Positions 18,776 through 27,050 of a DNA stretch of 63,162 nucleotides are shown piece by piece. The notes under the pieces are model-generated. The model saw only the letters and a list, made by a program, of their open reading frames with translations. It was not told the origin of the DNA and did no database searches. Both the position numbers and the translations under genes were made by a program. The stretch is from the NCBI GenBank assembly GCA_002353825.1, contig DEKJ01000019.1, positions 4,116-67,277 of the forward strand, read 5' to 3'. This DNA comes from Prevotella sp. UBA2725 (lineage in GTDB: Bacteria; Bacteroidota; Bacteroidia; Bacteroidales; Bacteroidaceae). Position 1 is the stretch's first letter. Every line of letters starts with the position of its first letter.

Positions 18776-19441
18776 ATGAGAGTTAGTAGTATGCATATAA
18801 TAATATGTGTACTATTAGCTCTTTTTGTGTCTTCTTTCATCTCCTCTTGTCAGGAGGCCGTGGAGCATACGGCACCTGCTATCCGTGACCGCGACTCTGC
18901 TTCCGTGATGACAACGCTCGGTGTAAATACGCTCATCTCCGACTCCGGTGTCATCAAGTACCGCATCGTTACCGAGCGTTGGGATGTCAACCAGGCGAAA
19001 CATCCCTCGCGTTGGACCTTCGACAAGGGACTGTTCCTCGAGCAGTTTGATGAGAACTTCCATATTCAGGCTTACATCCAGTGTGACACGGCTTATTATT
19101 TCGACCAACAGCATCTCTGGGAACTGCGTTCCCGTGTGCGGGTGTTGACTAAGGATGGCTTGCGCTTCTCCTCTCAGGAACTTTTCTGGGATGAGCAGCG
19201 ACATGAGCTTTATTCCTATAAGTTCTCACGCCTCGTTACTCCGGAGCGTACATTACAGGGCAGCTTCTTCCGTTCGGATGAGCGCATGACGCATTACATC
19301 GTCACCAACTCCCGCGGCTCGTTCCAGAGTTCCGATTTCGGTGGCAACACTGAGGGCTCCGATTCGGCTAAGGCAGCACAGGACAGCATGCTCATGAACC
19401 AGCGGCCGAAAGCTACGCCTGTGCGTAACCCGAATCAATAG
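18776..19441 (+). CDS. lptC: LptC-like LPS export lipoprotein
   Basis: A 221-residue protein from the ATG at 18776. The N-terminus MRVSSMHIIICVLLALFVSS is hydrophobic and ends in a lipobox-like FISSC (C25), so it may be lipid-anchored in Bacteroidetes. The rest is beta-rich, with YFDQQHLWELRSRVRVLTKDG and FSSQELFWDEQRHELYSYKF, which fits the LptC jellyroll that carries LPS from the inner membrane towards LptA. The frame is open back into the preceding gene, but those codons overlap it and have no signal. A Thr/Ser/Asn-rich tail follows. It links to the lipid A operon by function. Confidence 0.82.
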   Translation: MRVSSMHIIICVLLALFVSSFISSCQEAVEHTAPAIRDRDSASVMTTLGVNTLISDSGVIKYRIVTERWDVNQAKHPSRWTFDKGLFLEQFDENFHIQAYIQCDTAYYFDQQHLWELRSRVRVLTKDGLRFSSQELFWDEQRHELYSYKFSRLVTPERTLQGSFFRSDERMTHYIVTNSRGSFQSSDFGGNTEGSDSAKAAQDSMLMNQRPKATPVRNPNQ

Positions 19442-19468
19442 AAAATCGGTGTCTAAATAGTTGTAATT

Positions 19469-20734
19469 GTGCAAGTTGATATATCTTCTATCATAGAAAT
19501 TCTCATCACGATGGTGCTCTCCGCCTTCTTTTCCGGCATGGAGATCGCTTTCGTGTCGAGCAACCGTATGCTCGCCTCAATGGATAAGGAGAAAAATGGG
19601 CTGTCGCAACGGCTCTGTGACTTCTTCTATCATCATCCTAACGGCTTTGTCTCAACGATGCTCGTGGGCAACAACGTCGTGCTCGTCATCTACGGCATCC
19701 TCTTTGCGCGCATCTTCGATTCCACGGTCTTCGCCAGTTTCGGACCCGGCGTCCGCGTGACCCTTGACACTTTGCTCTCGACGTTCGTCATGCTTTTCAC
19801 GGGTGAGTTCCTGCCGAAAGCATTCTTCAAGAGCAGTCCTAACACGCTCCTGACGTTCTTCGCACCTCTCGCTGCCTTGTTCTATGTTGTGCTGTGGCCC
19901 GTGAGCAAGTTCTCCACATTCCTCTCGCGTATCATGCTGCGTATTGTCGGTATCAAGATCGATCAGAAGGAGTCGGAGAAGAGTTTCACAAAGGTGGATC
20001 TCGACTATCTCCTCCAGTCGTCGATAGATAACACGCCGAAAGGCGATGAGGTCGACGATGAGGTGAAGATCTTCCAGAACGCCCTCGACTTTCCCGACAT
20101 CAAGGTGCGCGACTGTATGATCCCGCGTACGGAGATCAACGCCGTTGACATCGACTGTAGTATTGATGAGCTTAAACAGAAGTTCATTGAAAGTGGCAAC
20201 TCAAAGATCGTAGTCTTCAAGGATGACATCGATCATATCGTTGGATATATCCACAGTTCGGAGATGTTCCGCAAGCCGGAGCACTGGCAGAACTCGGTGC
20301 GTAAGATGCCGTTCGTCCCCGAGACGATGGCGGCGCAGAAGCTTATGCGCATCTTCCTCCAGCAGAAGAAGAGCCTCGGTGTCGTCGTCGATGAGTTCGG
20401 TGGCACGGCAGGTCTCGTGTCTTTGGAGGATATCGTGGAGGAGATCTTCGGTGACATTCAGGATGAGCACGATAGCGACAACCTCATCATGAAACAAGTC
20501 GATGAGCATAACTATATCCTTTCCGGACGTGTGGAGATTGATGATGCCAACGACCGATTCGGCCTCGAGCTCCCAGAGAGTGACGACTACAAGACCGTCA
20601 GTGGTCTTATCCTTCACGAGTACCAGAGCTTCCCGAAACTCAATGAGGTTATCACCGTCGGCCGCTACTCGTTCAAGATCCTGAAGTCCACAGCGACGAA
20701 GATCGAGCTCGTCCGTCTCACGGTGGCGCATTGA
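19469..20734 (+). CDS. CNNM/CorC-family membrane protein (GldE-like)
   Basis: The 421-residue protein has a DUF21 transmembrane domain (about 1-175; ITMVLSAFFSGMEIAFVSSN, VGNNVVLVIYGILFA, TGEFLPKAFFKSSPN), two CBS motifs (about 205-330; RDCMIPRTEINAVDID, FGGTAGLVSLEDIVEEIFG) and a CorC_HlyC domain at the C-terminus (YILSGRVEIDDANDRFGLEL). Members are Mg/Co or Na transport-related; in Bacteroidetes the GldE group is tied to gliding and lipoprotein work. The GTG start at 19469 lies 27 nt after lptC. A type A palindrome begins 6 nt after the stop. Confidence 0.87.
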   Translation: MQVDISSIIEILITMVLSAFFSGMEIAFVSSNRMLASMDKEKNGLSQRLCDFFYHHPNGFVSTMLVGNNVVLVIYGILFARIFDSTVFASFGPGVRVTLDTLLSTFVMLFTGEFLPKAFFKSSPNTLLTFFAPLAALFYVVLWPVSKFSTFLSRIMLRIVGIKIDQKESEKSFTKVDLDYLLQSSIDNTPKGDEVDDEVKIFQNALDFPDIKVRDCMIPRTEINAVDIDCSIDELKQKFIESGNSKIVVFKDDIDHIVGYIHSSEMFRKPEHWQNSVRKMPFVPETMAAQKLMRIFLQQKKSLGVVVDEFGGTAGLVSLEDIVEEIFGDIQDEHDSDNLIMKQVDEHNYILSGRVEIDDANDRFGLELPESDDYKTVSGLILHEYQSFPKLNEVITVGRYSFKILKSTATKIELVRLTVAH

Positions 20735-20739
20735 CGCTT

Positions 20740-20812
20740 TGCAGGGTGCGGCCCTTGTGGCCGTCCGCACAGCGAATGGCATTGCGGACGGCCACAAGGG
20801 CCGCACCCTGCA
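20740..20812. repeat. Type A palindrome, inverted pair
   Basis: Perfect 30-bp arms (20740-20769 and 20783-20812) around a 13-nt loop. Each arm is itself a near-palindrome, GCGGCC-CTTGT-GGCCG, so the element can fold as one long stem or two hairpins, like a BIME of two REP units. It starts 6 nt after the CNNM-type gene. Confidence 0.85.
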
Positions 20813-20873
20813 TAAAACGTCTTTAAATCACAAATTTCTTTTAAAAAGATGTGGGGGATTGTTGAATAATTAG

Positions 20874-20881
20874 TAATTTTG
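20874..20881 (+). promoter_or_regulatory. Putative -7 element for the foldase gene
   Basis: TAATTTTG, 58 nt upstream of the start at 20939. It gives the foldase gene its own promoter downstream of the palindrome. Confidence 0.55.
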
Positions 20882-20938
20882 CAAATTAAAGGGTTATAAT
20901 CGGAAATAATAAAAAATAAAATAAACGTAAAAACAAAA

Positions 20939-23080
20939 ATGGCAGCATTAGGAAAAATCAGAAGTAGAGGCGTGACCCTGATTATCATCATCGGTCTCGG
21001 TCTCTTTGCCTTCATTGCCGAGGAGGCTTTCCGCTCCTGCGAGTCACAGCGTAACAACGAGCGACAGCAGGTCGGTGAAATCTTAGGAGAGAAAATCAGC
21101 TACGAGGACTTTGCCAAGCTCGTGGATGAGGCTCAGGACGCTATGAAGGTCATGGGACAGGACAACCTGACCGATGACCAGCTCAACCAGCTTCGTGACC
21201 AGGTGTGGCAGAATCTTGTACAGTACAAACTCATCGAGAAAGAGTGCGATAAGCTCGGTCTCACCGTCACCGACGAGGAGATGCAGAACGTGCTCAACGA
21301 GGGTACGAACCAGATGCTTCTCTCTACTCCTTTCGTGAACCGCCAGACAGGACGCTTCGATGCCAACCAGCTCAAGCAGTTCCTCGCTCAGTACCAGCAG
21401 GTCAAGACATCTAACCCGCAGGCTGCAGAGCAGTACGACGCTATCTACAAGTACTGGAACTATATCGAGAAGAGCTTGCGTCAGCAGCTCCTCATGCAGA
21501 AATACAACGGCCTGCTTTCTCACTGCTTCCTCTCCAACCCTGTCGAGGCTAAGATGGCCTTCAAGGAGCAGAGCGAGGAGAGCAACATCCAGCTCGCTTC
21601 TTATGCTTACAGCAGCATCCCCGACTCAAAGGTGAAGATCACGGACGCTGACCTCAAGGCTAAGTACGATGAGATGAAGCCCCGCTTTGAGCAGTATGTC
21701 GAGAGCCGCGACATCAAGTATGTCGATGTGCAGATCACTGCTTCGCGCGCTGACCGTGCCGCTTTGCAGAAAGAGTTCAACGGTTATGCCAAGAGCCTCG
21801 CTGCAGCAGCCGATCCTACGGATATTGTGCGTAAGAGCACTTCTACCGTACCTTATCTTGGTATCCCCGTGGGCAAGGAGGCATTCCCGACAGATATCGC
21901 AGCTAAACTCGACTCTATGAGCGTCGGTCAGACCCTCGGCCCTGTGGAGTCGCGTAGCGACAACACGCTGAACATCATCAAGCTCGTGGCTAAGCAGGAG
22001 CTCCCCGATTCTGTTCAGTTCCGTGCTATCCAGATTGGTGGTACGACCCCCGCTGAGGCTCACACCCGTGCCGACTCTGTCTACAAGGCTCTCGCAGGTG
22101 GTGCTAACTTCGCTACTCTTGCCAAGAAATATGGTCAAGAGGGCAATGAGCAGTGGCTCACCACTCGTATGTATGAGTACACGAACACGATGGACAACGA
22201 TACAAAGACTTACCTCAACACGTTGCTGACGATGGCTCCGAAGGAGACCAAGAACATCGCTACGACTCAGGGTAACATCATCGTCGAGGTCCTCGATCGT
22301 AAGAACATGGTAGAGAAATATACCGCTGCTGTCATCAAGAAGACTATCGACTACTCGAAGGACACCCGCAGCGCTATCTATAATAAGTTCAGTACCTTCG
22401 TCAGTGCCAACACGACACCTGACGCTATCTACAAGAACGCAGCCAAGAGCGGTTACAGTGTGCAGGAGGCTAAGGATGTCACGACATCTCAGCATTATCT
22501 CGCCGGTATCCATTCTACGCGTGACGCTATGAAGTGGCTCTTCGACGCTAAGGTCGGTGATGTCTCTCCACTCTATGAGTGCGGTAACAACGGTGACAAC
22601 CTTCTCGTTGTCGTATGCACTGGCATTCATCCAATCGGCTACCGTGACCTCAATGACCCACAGGTCAAGGAGATGGTCAAGGCTGAGGTTCTCCGCGACA
22701 AGAAGGCAGATATGCTGATGGCTAAAGCCAAGGGTGCTACGAGCCTTGCAGCTGCTAAGGCCAAGGGTGCTGTCGTTACTCCGGTCAATCAGGTCACTTT
22801 CGCTGCTCCGGTCTTCGTGAGCACGACAGGAGCCAGCGAGCCTGCCCTCAGTGGTGCCGTCTATGTGGCTAAGGTCGGTCAGTTCTTCTCTCGTCCCGTG
22901 AAGGGCCAGGGTGGTGTCTACCAGTTCCAGGTTGTCAGTCGTAAGAAGAACGCTATGAAGTTCAACGAGCAGCAGGAAGAGGCACAGATTCGTCAGAAGG
23001 CTATGCAGGCTGCAAGCAACTACATGAACGAGCTGTACATCAAGGCGAAGGTCGTGGATAACAGATATCTGTTCTTCTAA
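20939..23080 (+). CDS. PpiD/SurA-type peptidyl-prolyl isomerase, membrane-anchored
   Basis: A periplasmic foldase of 713 residues. One N-terminal membrane segment (about 9-27, GVTLIIIIGLGLFAFIAEEA) anchors it. A SurA-type N-terminal helical domain (about 45-230; TVTDEEMQNVLNEG) follows, then parvulin-like regions around 345-450 (QFRAIQIGGTTPAEAHTRADS, NFATLAKKYGQEGNEQW) and about 500-650. The layout matches PpiD rather than soluble SurA. It likely helps outer-membrane proteins and secreted proteins fold. A Rho-independent terminator lies at 23158-23182 within the following repeat. Confidence 0.9.
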   Translation: MAALGKIRSRGVTLIIIIGLGLFAFIAEEAFRSCESQRNNERQQVGEILGEKISYEDFAKLVDEAQDAMKVMGQDNLTDDQLNQLRDQVWQNLVQYKLIEKECDKLGLTVTDEEMQNVLNEGTNQMLLSTPFVNRQTGRFDANQLKQFLAQYQQVKTSNPQAAEQYDAIYKYWNYIEKSLRQQLLMQKYNGLLSHCFLSNPVEAKMAFKEQSEESNIQLASYAYSSIPDSKVKITDADLKAKYDEMKPRFEQYVESRDIKYVDVQITASRADRAALQKEFNGYAKSLAAAADPTDIVRKSTSTVPYLGIPVGKEAFPTDIAAKLDSMSVGQTLGPVESRSDNTLNIIKLVAKQELPDSVQFRAIQIGGTTPAEAHTRADSVYKALAGGANFATLAKKYGQEGNEQWLTTRMYEYTNTMDNDTKTYLNTLLTMAPKETKNIATTQGNIIVEVLDRKNMVEKYTAAVIKKTIDYSKDTRSAIYNKFSTFVSANTTPDAIYKNAAKSGYSVQEAKDVTTSQHYLAGIHSTRDAMKWLFDAKVGDVSPLYECGNNGDNLLVVVCTGIHPIGYRDLNDPQVKEMVKAEVLRDKKADMLMAKAKGATSLAAAKAKGAVVTPVNQVTFAAPVFVSTTGASEPALSGAVYVAKVGQFFSRPVKGQGGVYQFQVVSRKKNAMKFNEQQEEAQIRQKAMQAASNYMNELYIKAKVVDNRYLFF

Positions 23081-23082
23081 AA

Positions 23083-23234
23083 GCCTCACCCCTATCCCCT
23101 CCCCCGTAGGGAGGGGAAAAGCGTACCAAGCAATAATACGAAAAATAACTCTAATTAGGCGGTCCATCGGGCCGCCTTTTTTCGTGCTTGGTGTGATATT
23201 CCCCCCTCCCTACGGGGGGAGGGCAGTTGAGGCC
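23083..23234. repeat. Type B GC-rich inverted element
   Basis: Left unit (23083-23131) and right unit (23184-23234) are imperfect inverted copies, each GCCTCA...CCCTCCCCC-GTA-GGGAGGGG...ACCAAGCA. The space between holds the foldase terminator. It starts 3 nt after the foldase stop codon. Confidence 0.8.
23158..23182 (+). terminator. Intrinsic terminator of the foldase gene
   Basis: GGCGGTCC-ATC-GGGCCGCC stem of 8 pairs (one G-U) with a 3-nt loop, followed directly by TTTTTT: a textbook Rho-independent terminator. Confidence 0.85.
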
Positions 23235-23272
23235 TACCACATTTGTGGTATATAAAATGCCCACAATGTGGG
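23235..23272. promoter_or_regulatory. Two dyads upstream of the metY promoter
   Basis: Dyad 1 is TACCACATTTGTGGTA (23235-23250), with perfect 7-bp half sites. Dyad 2 is CCCACAATGTGGG (23260-23272). They share CCACA-n-TGTGG, with centres about 23.5 bp apart. Against a start of transcription near 23310, they centre at about -44 and -67, where an activator would bind. They sit at the edge of the type B repeat, so they could instead belong to it. Confidence 0.5.
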
Positions 23273-23296
23273 ATTTCCTATATGAGAAAATCAGCG

Positions 23297-23304
23297 TAAC
23301 TTTG
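23297..23304 (+). promoter_or_regulatory. Putative -7 element for metY
   Basis: TAACTTTG, with a partial -33 box TTTC at 23274-23277 and 19 nt between them. The leader to the metY ATG is about 70 nt. Confidence 0.65.
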
Positions 23305-23381
23305 CAACTGTAAATAAGACGATAAGCATCGTCATTAAAACAGAACATAATATTAACATCATAATAGAAAGGAAAGAGATT

Positions 23382-24671
23382 ATGAGCAACGAGAAAAAAC
23401 TTCATTTCGAGACACTTCAACTTCATGTAGGACAGGAGCAGGCAGACCCCGCAACCGATTCACGTGCGGTACCTATCTACCAGACGACCTCCTACGTCTT
23501 CCATAATGCGCAGCATGCCTCTGACCGTTTCCACCTCAAGGATGCCGGAAACATCTATGGTCGTCTGACGAACACTACTCAAGGTGTTTTTGAGGACCGT
23601 GTAGCAGCCCTCGAGGGAGGAGTAGGTGGCCTTGCCGTTGCATCCGGTGCTGCAGCCGTGACCTACGCTATCACGAATCTCGCTTATGCTGGTGACCACG
23701 TCGTCGCTACCGATACGATCTATGGTGGCACCTACAACCTCCTGAAGCATACCCTGTCTAAGTATGGCATCGACACGACCTTCGTCAACCCCGACGACTA
23801 CGATGCGCTCGAGGCTGCCATAAAGCCGAACACGAAGCTTGTGTATATCGAGACCCTCGGTAACCCGAACTCTAATATTTCCGACATCGAGCGCTCCGCA
23901 GAGATCGCACACCGTCACGGTATCCCATTGGTTATTGACAACACCTTCGGTACCCCATACCTCATCCGTCCAATCGAGCATGGAGCCGATATTGTGGTGC
24001 ACAGCGCTACTAAGTTCATCGGTGGTCATGGATCAAGCCTCGGTGGTGTCATCGTAGACGGTGGTAAGTTCGACTACTTCCAGAACGATAAGTTCCCCGG
24101 CTTCACGAAGCCCGACCCGTCTTACCATGGCCTCGTCTTCGGCAAGCTTCCCGCACCTTTCGTGACACGTGTCCGCGCCTTGCTGCTCCGCGATGAGGGC
24201 GCCTGCATCTCTCCGTTCAACGCTTGGATTCTCCTGCAGGGTCTCGAGACTCTCTCGCTCCGTGTCGAGCGTCATGTCTTCAATACACTGAAGATCATCG
24301 ACTACCTCAAGACACAGCCGCTGGTGAAGAAGATCAACCATCCGTCACTGCCCGATCATCCGAACCACGACCTTTACGAGCGTTATTTCCCCAATGGTGC
24401 CGGTTCAATCTTCACCTTCGAGATCGACGGTGGTCAGCAGACAGCTTGGGATTTCATCGATCATCTGAAGATCTTCTCCGACCTCGCCAATGTCGCTGAC
24501 GTGAAGTCGCTCGTCGTCCATCCGAAGAGTACCACGCACTCTGAGCTCTCCGATGAGGAGGCATCTGAACAGGGCATCTTCGACGGTACCATCCGTCTGT
24601 CCATCGGTACAGAGAATTATCTCGACCTCATCGAAGACCTCGATCAGGCATTCAAGGCAGTGTCAAAATAG
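23382..24671 (+). CDS. metY: O-acetylhomoserine/O-acetylserine sulfhydrylase
   Basis: PLP enzyme that makes homocysteine (or cysteine) from an O-acetylated amino acid and sulfide. The 429 residues match the family. Motifs: ETLQLHVGQEQADPATDSRAVPIYQTTSYVF, IYGRLTNTTQGVFE, and the PLP lysine K211 in HSATKFIGGHGSSLGG. Homoserine or serine preference cannot be read. It lies before cysK, with its own promoter and two upstream dyads. Its stop codon shares a base with the type B repeat that follows. Confidence 0.93.
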   Translation: MSNEKKLHFETLQLHVGQEQADPATDSRAVPIYQTTSYVFHNAQHASDRFHLKDAGNIYGRLTNTTQGVFEDRVAALEGGVGGLAVASGAAAVTYAITNLAYAGDHVVATDTIYGGTYNLLKHTLSKYGIDTTFVNPDDYDALEAAIKPNTKLVYIETLGNPNSNISDIERSAEIAHRHGIPLVIDNTFGTPYLIRPIEHGADIVVHSATKFIGGHGSSLGGVIVDGGKFDYFQNDKFPGFTKPDPSYHGLVFGKLPAPFVTRVRALLLRDEGACISPFNAWILLQGLETLSLRVERHVFNTLKIIDYLKTQPLVKKINHPSLPDHPNHDLYERYFPNGAGSIFTFEIDGGQQTAWDFIDHLKIFSDLANVADVKSLVVHPKSTTHSELSDEEASEQGIFDGTIRLSIGTENYLDLIEDLDQAFKAVSK

Positions 24672-24850
24672 GCCTCTCCCCTTTTCCCTCCTCCGTAGGG
24701 AGGGGGAAAGAGCCTTACCAAAGGCTCATTTTTAATTGGAACTTGCGTTCTTTACATTATCAATTTAATAAATTCTCGCCTCGGCCCTTCCTTGGAAAGG
24801 GTATGGTATTCTTGGCTCCCTCCCTACGGGGGAGGGCCGGGGTGGGGCTT
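24671..24850. repeat. Type B element between metY and cysK
   Basis: Left unit GGCCTCTCCCC...CCCTCCTCCGTAGGGAGGG (from 24671) and inverted right unit CCCTCCCTACGGGGGAGGGCC...GGGGC (to about 24850). The cysK start lies 10 nt beyond. The metY terminator is inside. No -7 element was seen for cysK. Confidence 0.8.
24710..24733 (+). terminator. Intrinsic terminator of metY
   Basis: GAGCCTT-ACCA-AAGGCTC, a 7-bp stem followed by ATTTTT. It would partly separate metY from cysK. Confidence 0.75.
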
Positions 24851-24859
24851 CTATAATTT

Positions 24860-25807
24860 ATGGCAAAGATATATAAGCAGATCACCGATCTTATCGGTAA
24901 CACTCCCCTTGTGGAGCTTCAGAAATATTCAGCACTGCGTGGCGTGAAGAAACCCGTCATCGCAAAGTTAGAGTCCTTCAACCCTGGCGGCAGCGCCAAG
25001 GACCGTATCGCCCTCGCTATGATCGAGGCAGCAGAGAAGGACGGTAAACTTAAACCCGGAGCAACGATCATCGAGCCGACGAGTGGTAACACCGGTGTCG
25101 GTCTCGCCCTCGTGAGTGCTGTGAAAGGTTATAAATTGATCCTCACGATGCCTGAGACGATGAGCATCGAGCGTCGTAACCTCGTCAAGGCTTACGGTGC
25201 ACAGGTCAAACTCACTCCGGGTGCAGCAGGCATGAAAGGTGCCATCGCAGAGGCTGAGCGTCTGCGCGATTCTATCCCTGGCTCCGTGATTCTCGAGCAG
25301 TTCGAGAACCCCGCCAACCCACAGAAGCACTATGAGACTACAGGTAAAGAGATTTGGGAAGATACAGACGGCAAGGTTGACATCGTTGTAGCAGGTGTAG
25401 GCACCGGTGGTACGATCTCCGGTATCGGCAAGCGACTTAAGGAGCTCAACCCGAATGTCCAGATCGTCGCAGTGGAGCCTGCCTCCTCTCCCGTACTCGA
25501 GGGTGGTAAGTCCGGTCCTCATAAGATCCAAGGTATCGGTGCAGGCTTCATTCCTAAGACCTACAACCCAGAAGTCATTGATGAAGTCTTCGCTGTAGAG
25601 AACGATGCGGCTATCCTCGCTGGCCGTCAGATCGCACAGCAGGATGGTGTTCTCGTGGGTATCTCTTCGGGTGCTGCCGCCTATGCTGCTACAGAGATCG
25701 CTAAGCGTCCGGGCAACGAGAACAAGACCATCGTCGCTGTCCTCCCCGACACCGGTGAGCGTTACCTCTCCACCGTATTGTACGCGTTCGAGGAGTATCC
25801 GCTGTAA
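24860..25807 (+). CDS. cysK: Cysteine synthase A
   Basis: Makes cysteine from O-acetylserine and sulfide. The 315-residue protein has the PLP lysine K47 in NPGGSAKDR, the substrate loop EPTSGNTGVGLA, and the phosphate loop GTGGTISGIGK. The length and the IQGIGAGFIPK segment are classic CysK. It follows metY in the same direction, but a terminator and a type B repeat lie between, so regulation may be separate. No riboswitch was recognised. Confidence 0.96.
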   Translation: MAKIYKQITDLIGNTPLVELQKYSALRGVKKPVIAKLESFNPGGSAKDRIALAMIEAAEKDGKLKPGATIIEPTSGNTGVGLALVSAVKGYKLILTMPETMSIERRNLVKAYGAQVKLTPGAAGMKGAIAEAERLRDSIPGSVILEQFENPANPQKHYETTGKEIWEDTDGKVDIVVAGVGTGGTISGIGKRLKELNPNVQIVAVEPASSPVLEGGKSGPHKIQGIGAGFIPKTYNPEVIDEVFAVENDAAILAGRQIAQQDGVLVGISSGAAAYAATEIAKRPGNENKTIVAVLPDTGERYLSTVLYAFEEYPL

Positions 25808-25819
25808 AAGCATGTAGCT

Positions 25820-25981
25820 GTCGGCCCTCTCCCCTCCCTCCCCCCATCTAGGGGGGAGGGCTGATATGTTTCAGGGGTCGGTAACACCACATTGTGATTA
25901 CGAATGGCCACCTGTTTACCTCAATAGGTAAGCAAGGTAATCTACCCCACCCCTGGATGGGGGAGGGGAGGGGGTGGGGCC
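25820..25981. repeat. Type B element between cysK and a phosphoesterase
   Basis: Left unit GGCCCTCTCCCC...CTCCCCCCATCTAGGGGGGAG and right unit CCCCTGGATGGGGGAGG...GGTGGGGCC, inverted. The interior has a TTACCT-CAAT-AGGTAA hairpin and a CCACATTGTG near-dyad (25887-25896), similar to the metY dyads. It abuts the phosphoesterase stop codon. Confidence 0.75.
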
Positions 25982-25982
25982 G

Positions 25983-26945
25983 TCAGTTCTCACTCTTGAG
26001 TGTTATCACATTCACTTCCGGCCACGCTCCTATTCTGAACGGGACGGTGCCACCGATTCCTGTCGAGACATAGAGCATCGAGCCCGACTCTGTGTAGGCA
26101 CCACCCCATTCCTGATAGGCCGCACGTGAAGGACTCCAGTGGCCCACGCGGATCTGACCGGCATGGGTGTGCCCAGACAGGGTCAGGGCGATATCTGTCT
26201 GATGAAGTACGCCACGGCGCCAGTGACTGGGGTCGTGGCTTAATAGTATCTTGAACATCCCTGCGGGAAGACCTACCATTGCTTTCTTCAGGTCTCCATA
26301 GTCCTGGAAGGGTGGGCGTGAGATATTCTCTACACCAATGATCGCGATAGCGTCATCGCCACGGTGGATGAGCACATGGTCGTTGAGCAACAACTTCCAA
26401 CCGATCTTCCCTTCAAGGTATTTGAGTACTGTCTGGTTCTTCTCGATGTTCTTCTCGGTCTTCACGGGAATATACTCACAGTAATCGTGGTTGCCCATGA
26501 TGGAGTAGACACCGTCGGGTGCATTGATCTGTCCGAGAGAATGTTGGAAGGGAATGACCTCATCCGCAGAGACGTTAACGAGATCACCGGTGAAGACGAC
26601 AACGTCGGCATGTTGCGCATTGACAATCCTGACAAGTTTGTCGATGAAGCCTCGGTTGCGCAGATAAGTACCTATATGGATGTCGGAGAGCTGCAGCACC
26701 TTATAGCCGTCAAAAGCTTTCGGGAGCAGGGGAGAAGTACACGTCGCACGCCGCACGATGATATGGCGCCAACCGAAGAAGAAACCGTAGGCCACGAGCA
26801 GCTCCCACGCAACCGGCAGCACGAGCGCCCACCGCCAGCCGAAGAACGGCCACACGACAACGAACAACAGTCCCGGAAGGCCCAGCACAAGCACTGACCC
26901 CATGATAAGACGCATCTTAGCGTTGTGACGCAACTTCAGATCCAT
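25983..26945 (-). CDS. Calcineurin-like metallophosphoesterase, membrane-bound
   Basis: A 320-residue protein: two hydrophobic segments (about 12-35 and 38-60), then a phosphoesterase domain with SDIHIG (D88, H90), TGDLVN (D121), MGNHD (N152, H153) and LSGHTHAGQI, the complete dinuclear metal set. It resembles YkuE-type enzymes. The catalytic face is probably at the outer face of the inner membrane. Substrate unknown. The minus promoter at 26988-26995 and the plus promoter at 27019-27026 are back to back with the FMN-binding gene. Confidence 0.85.
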   Translation of the reverse strand: MDLKLRHNAKMRLIMGSVLVLGLPGLLFVVVWPFFGWRWALVLPVAWELLVAYGFFFGWRHIIVRRATCTSPLLPKAFDGYKVLQLSDIHIGTYLRNRGFIDKLVRIVNAQHADVVVFTGDLVNVSADEVIPFQHSLGQINAPDGVYSIMGNHDYCEYIPVKTEKNIEKNQTVLKYLEGKIGWKLLLNDHVLIHRGDDAIAIIGVENISRPPFQDYGDLKKAMVGLPAGMFKILLSHDPSHWRRGVLHQTDIALTLSGHTHAGQIRVGHWSPSRAAYQEWGGAYTESGSMLYVSTGIGGTVPFRIGAWPEVNVITLKSEN

Positions 26946-26987
26946 AACATCTAATATTATTACTTAATCTTTAGTTTTTTTATAAGG

Positions 26988-26995
26988 CAAAGATA
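26988..26995 (-). promoter_or_regulatory. Putative -7 element for the phosphoesterase gene
   Basis: Minus strand TATCTTTG, 43 nt upstream of the start at 26945. Confidence 0.6.
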
Positions 26996-27018
26996 ATGTA
27001 TTTTCTCCATTAAATGGC

Positions 27019-27026
27019 TAACTTTG
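27019..27026 (+). promoter_or_regulatory. Putative -7 element for the FMN-binding gene
   Basis: TAACTTTG, 25 nt upstream of the start at 27051. Confidence 0.65.
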
Positions 27027-27050
27027 CAAGAAATATTTTAATGATTACTC

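Noticed and set aside
21626..23167. 513-residue open frame on the minus strand
   Set aside because: Antisense to the foldase gene and reads through its 3' repeat; no domain is visible.
23235..23381. SAM or other riboswitch upstream of metY
   Set aside because: The conserved cores of known SAM riboswitches were not recognised; the dyads lie upstream of the predicted transcription start.
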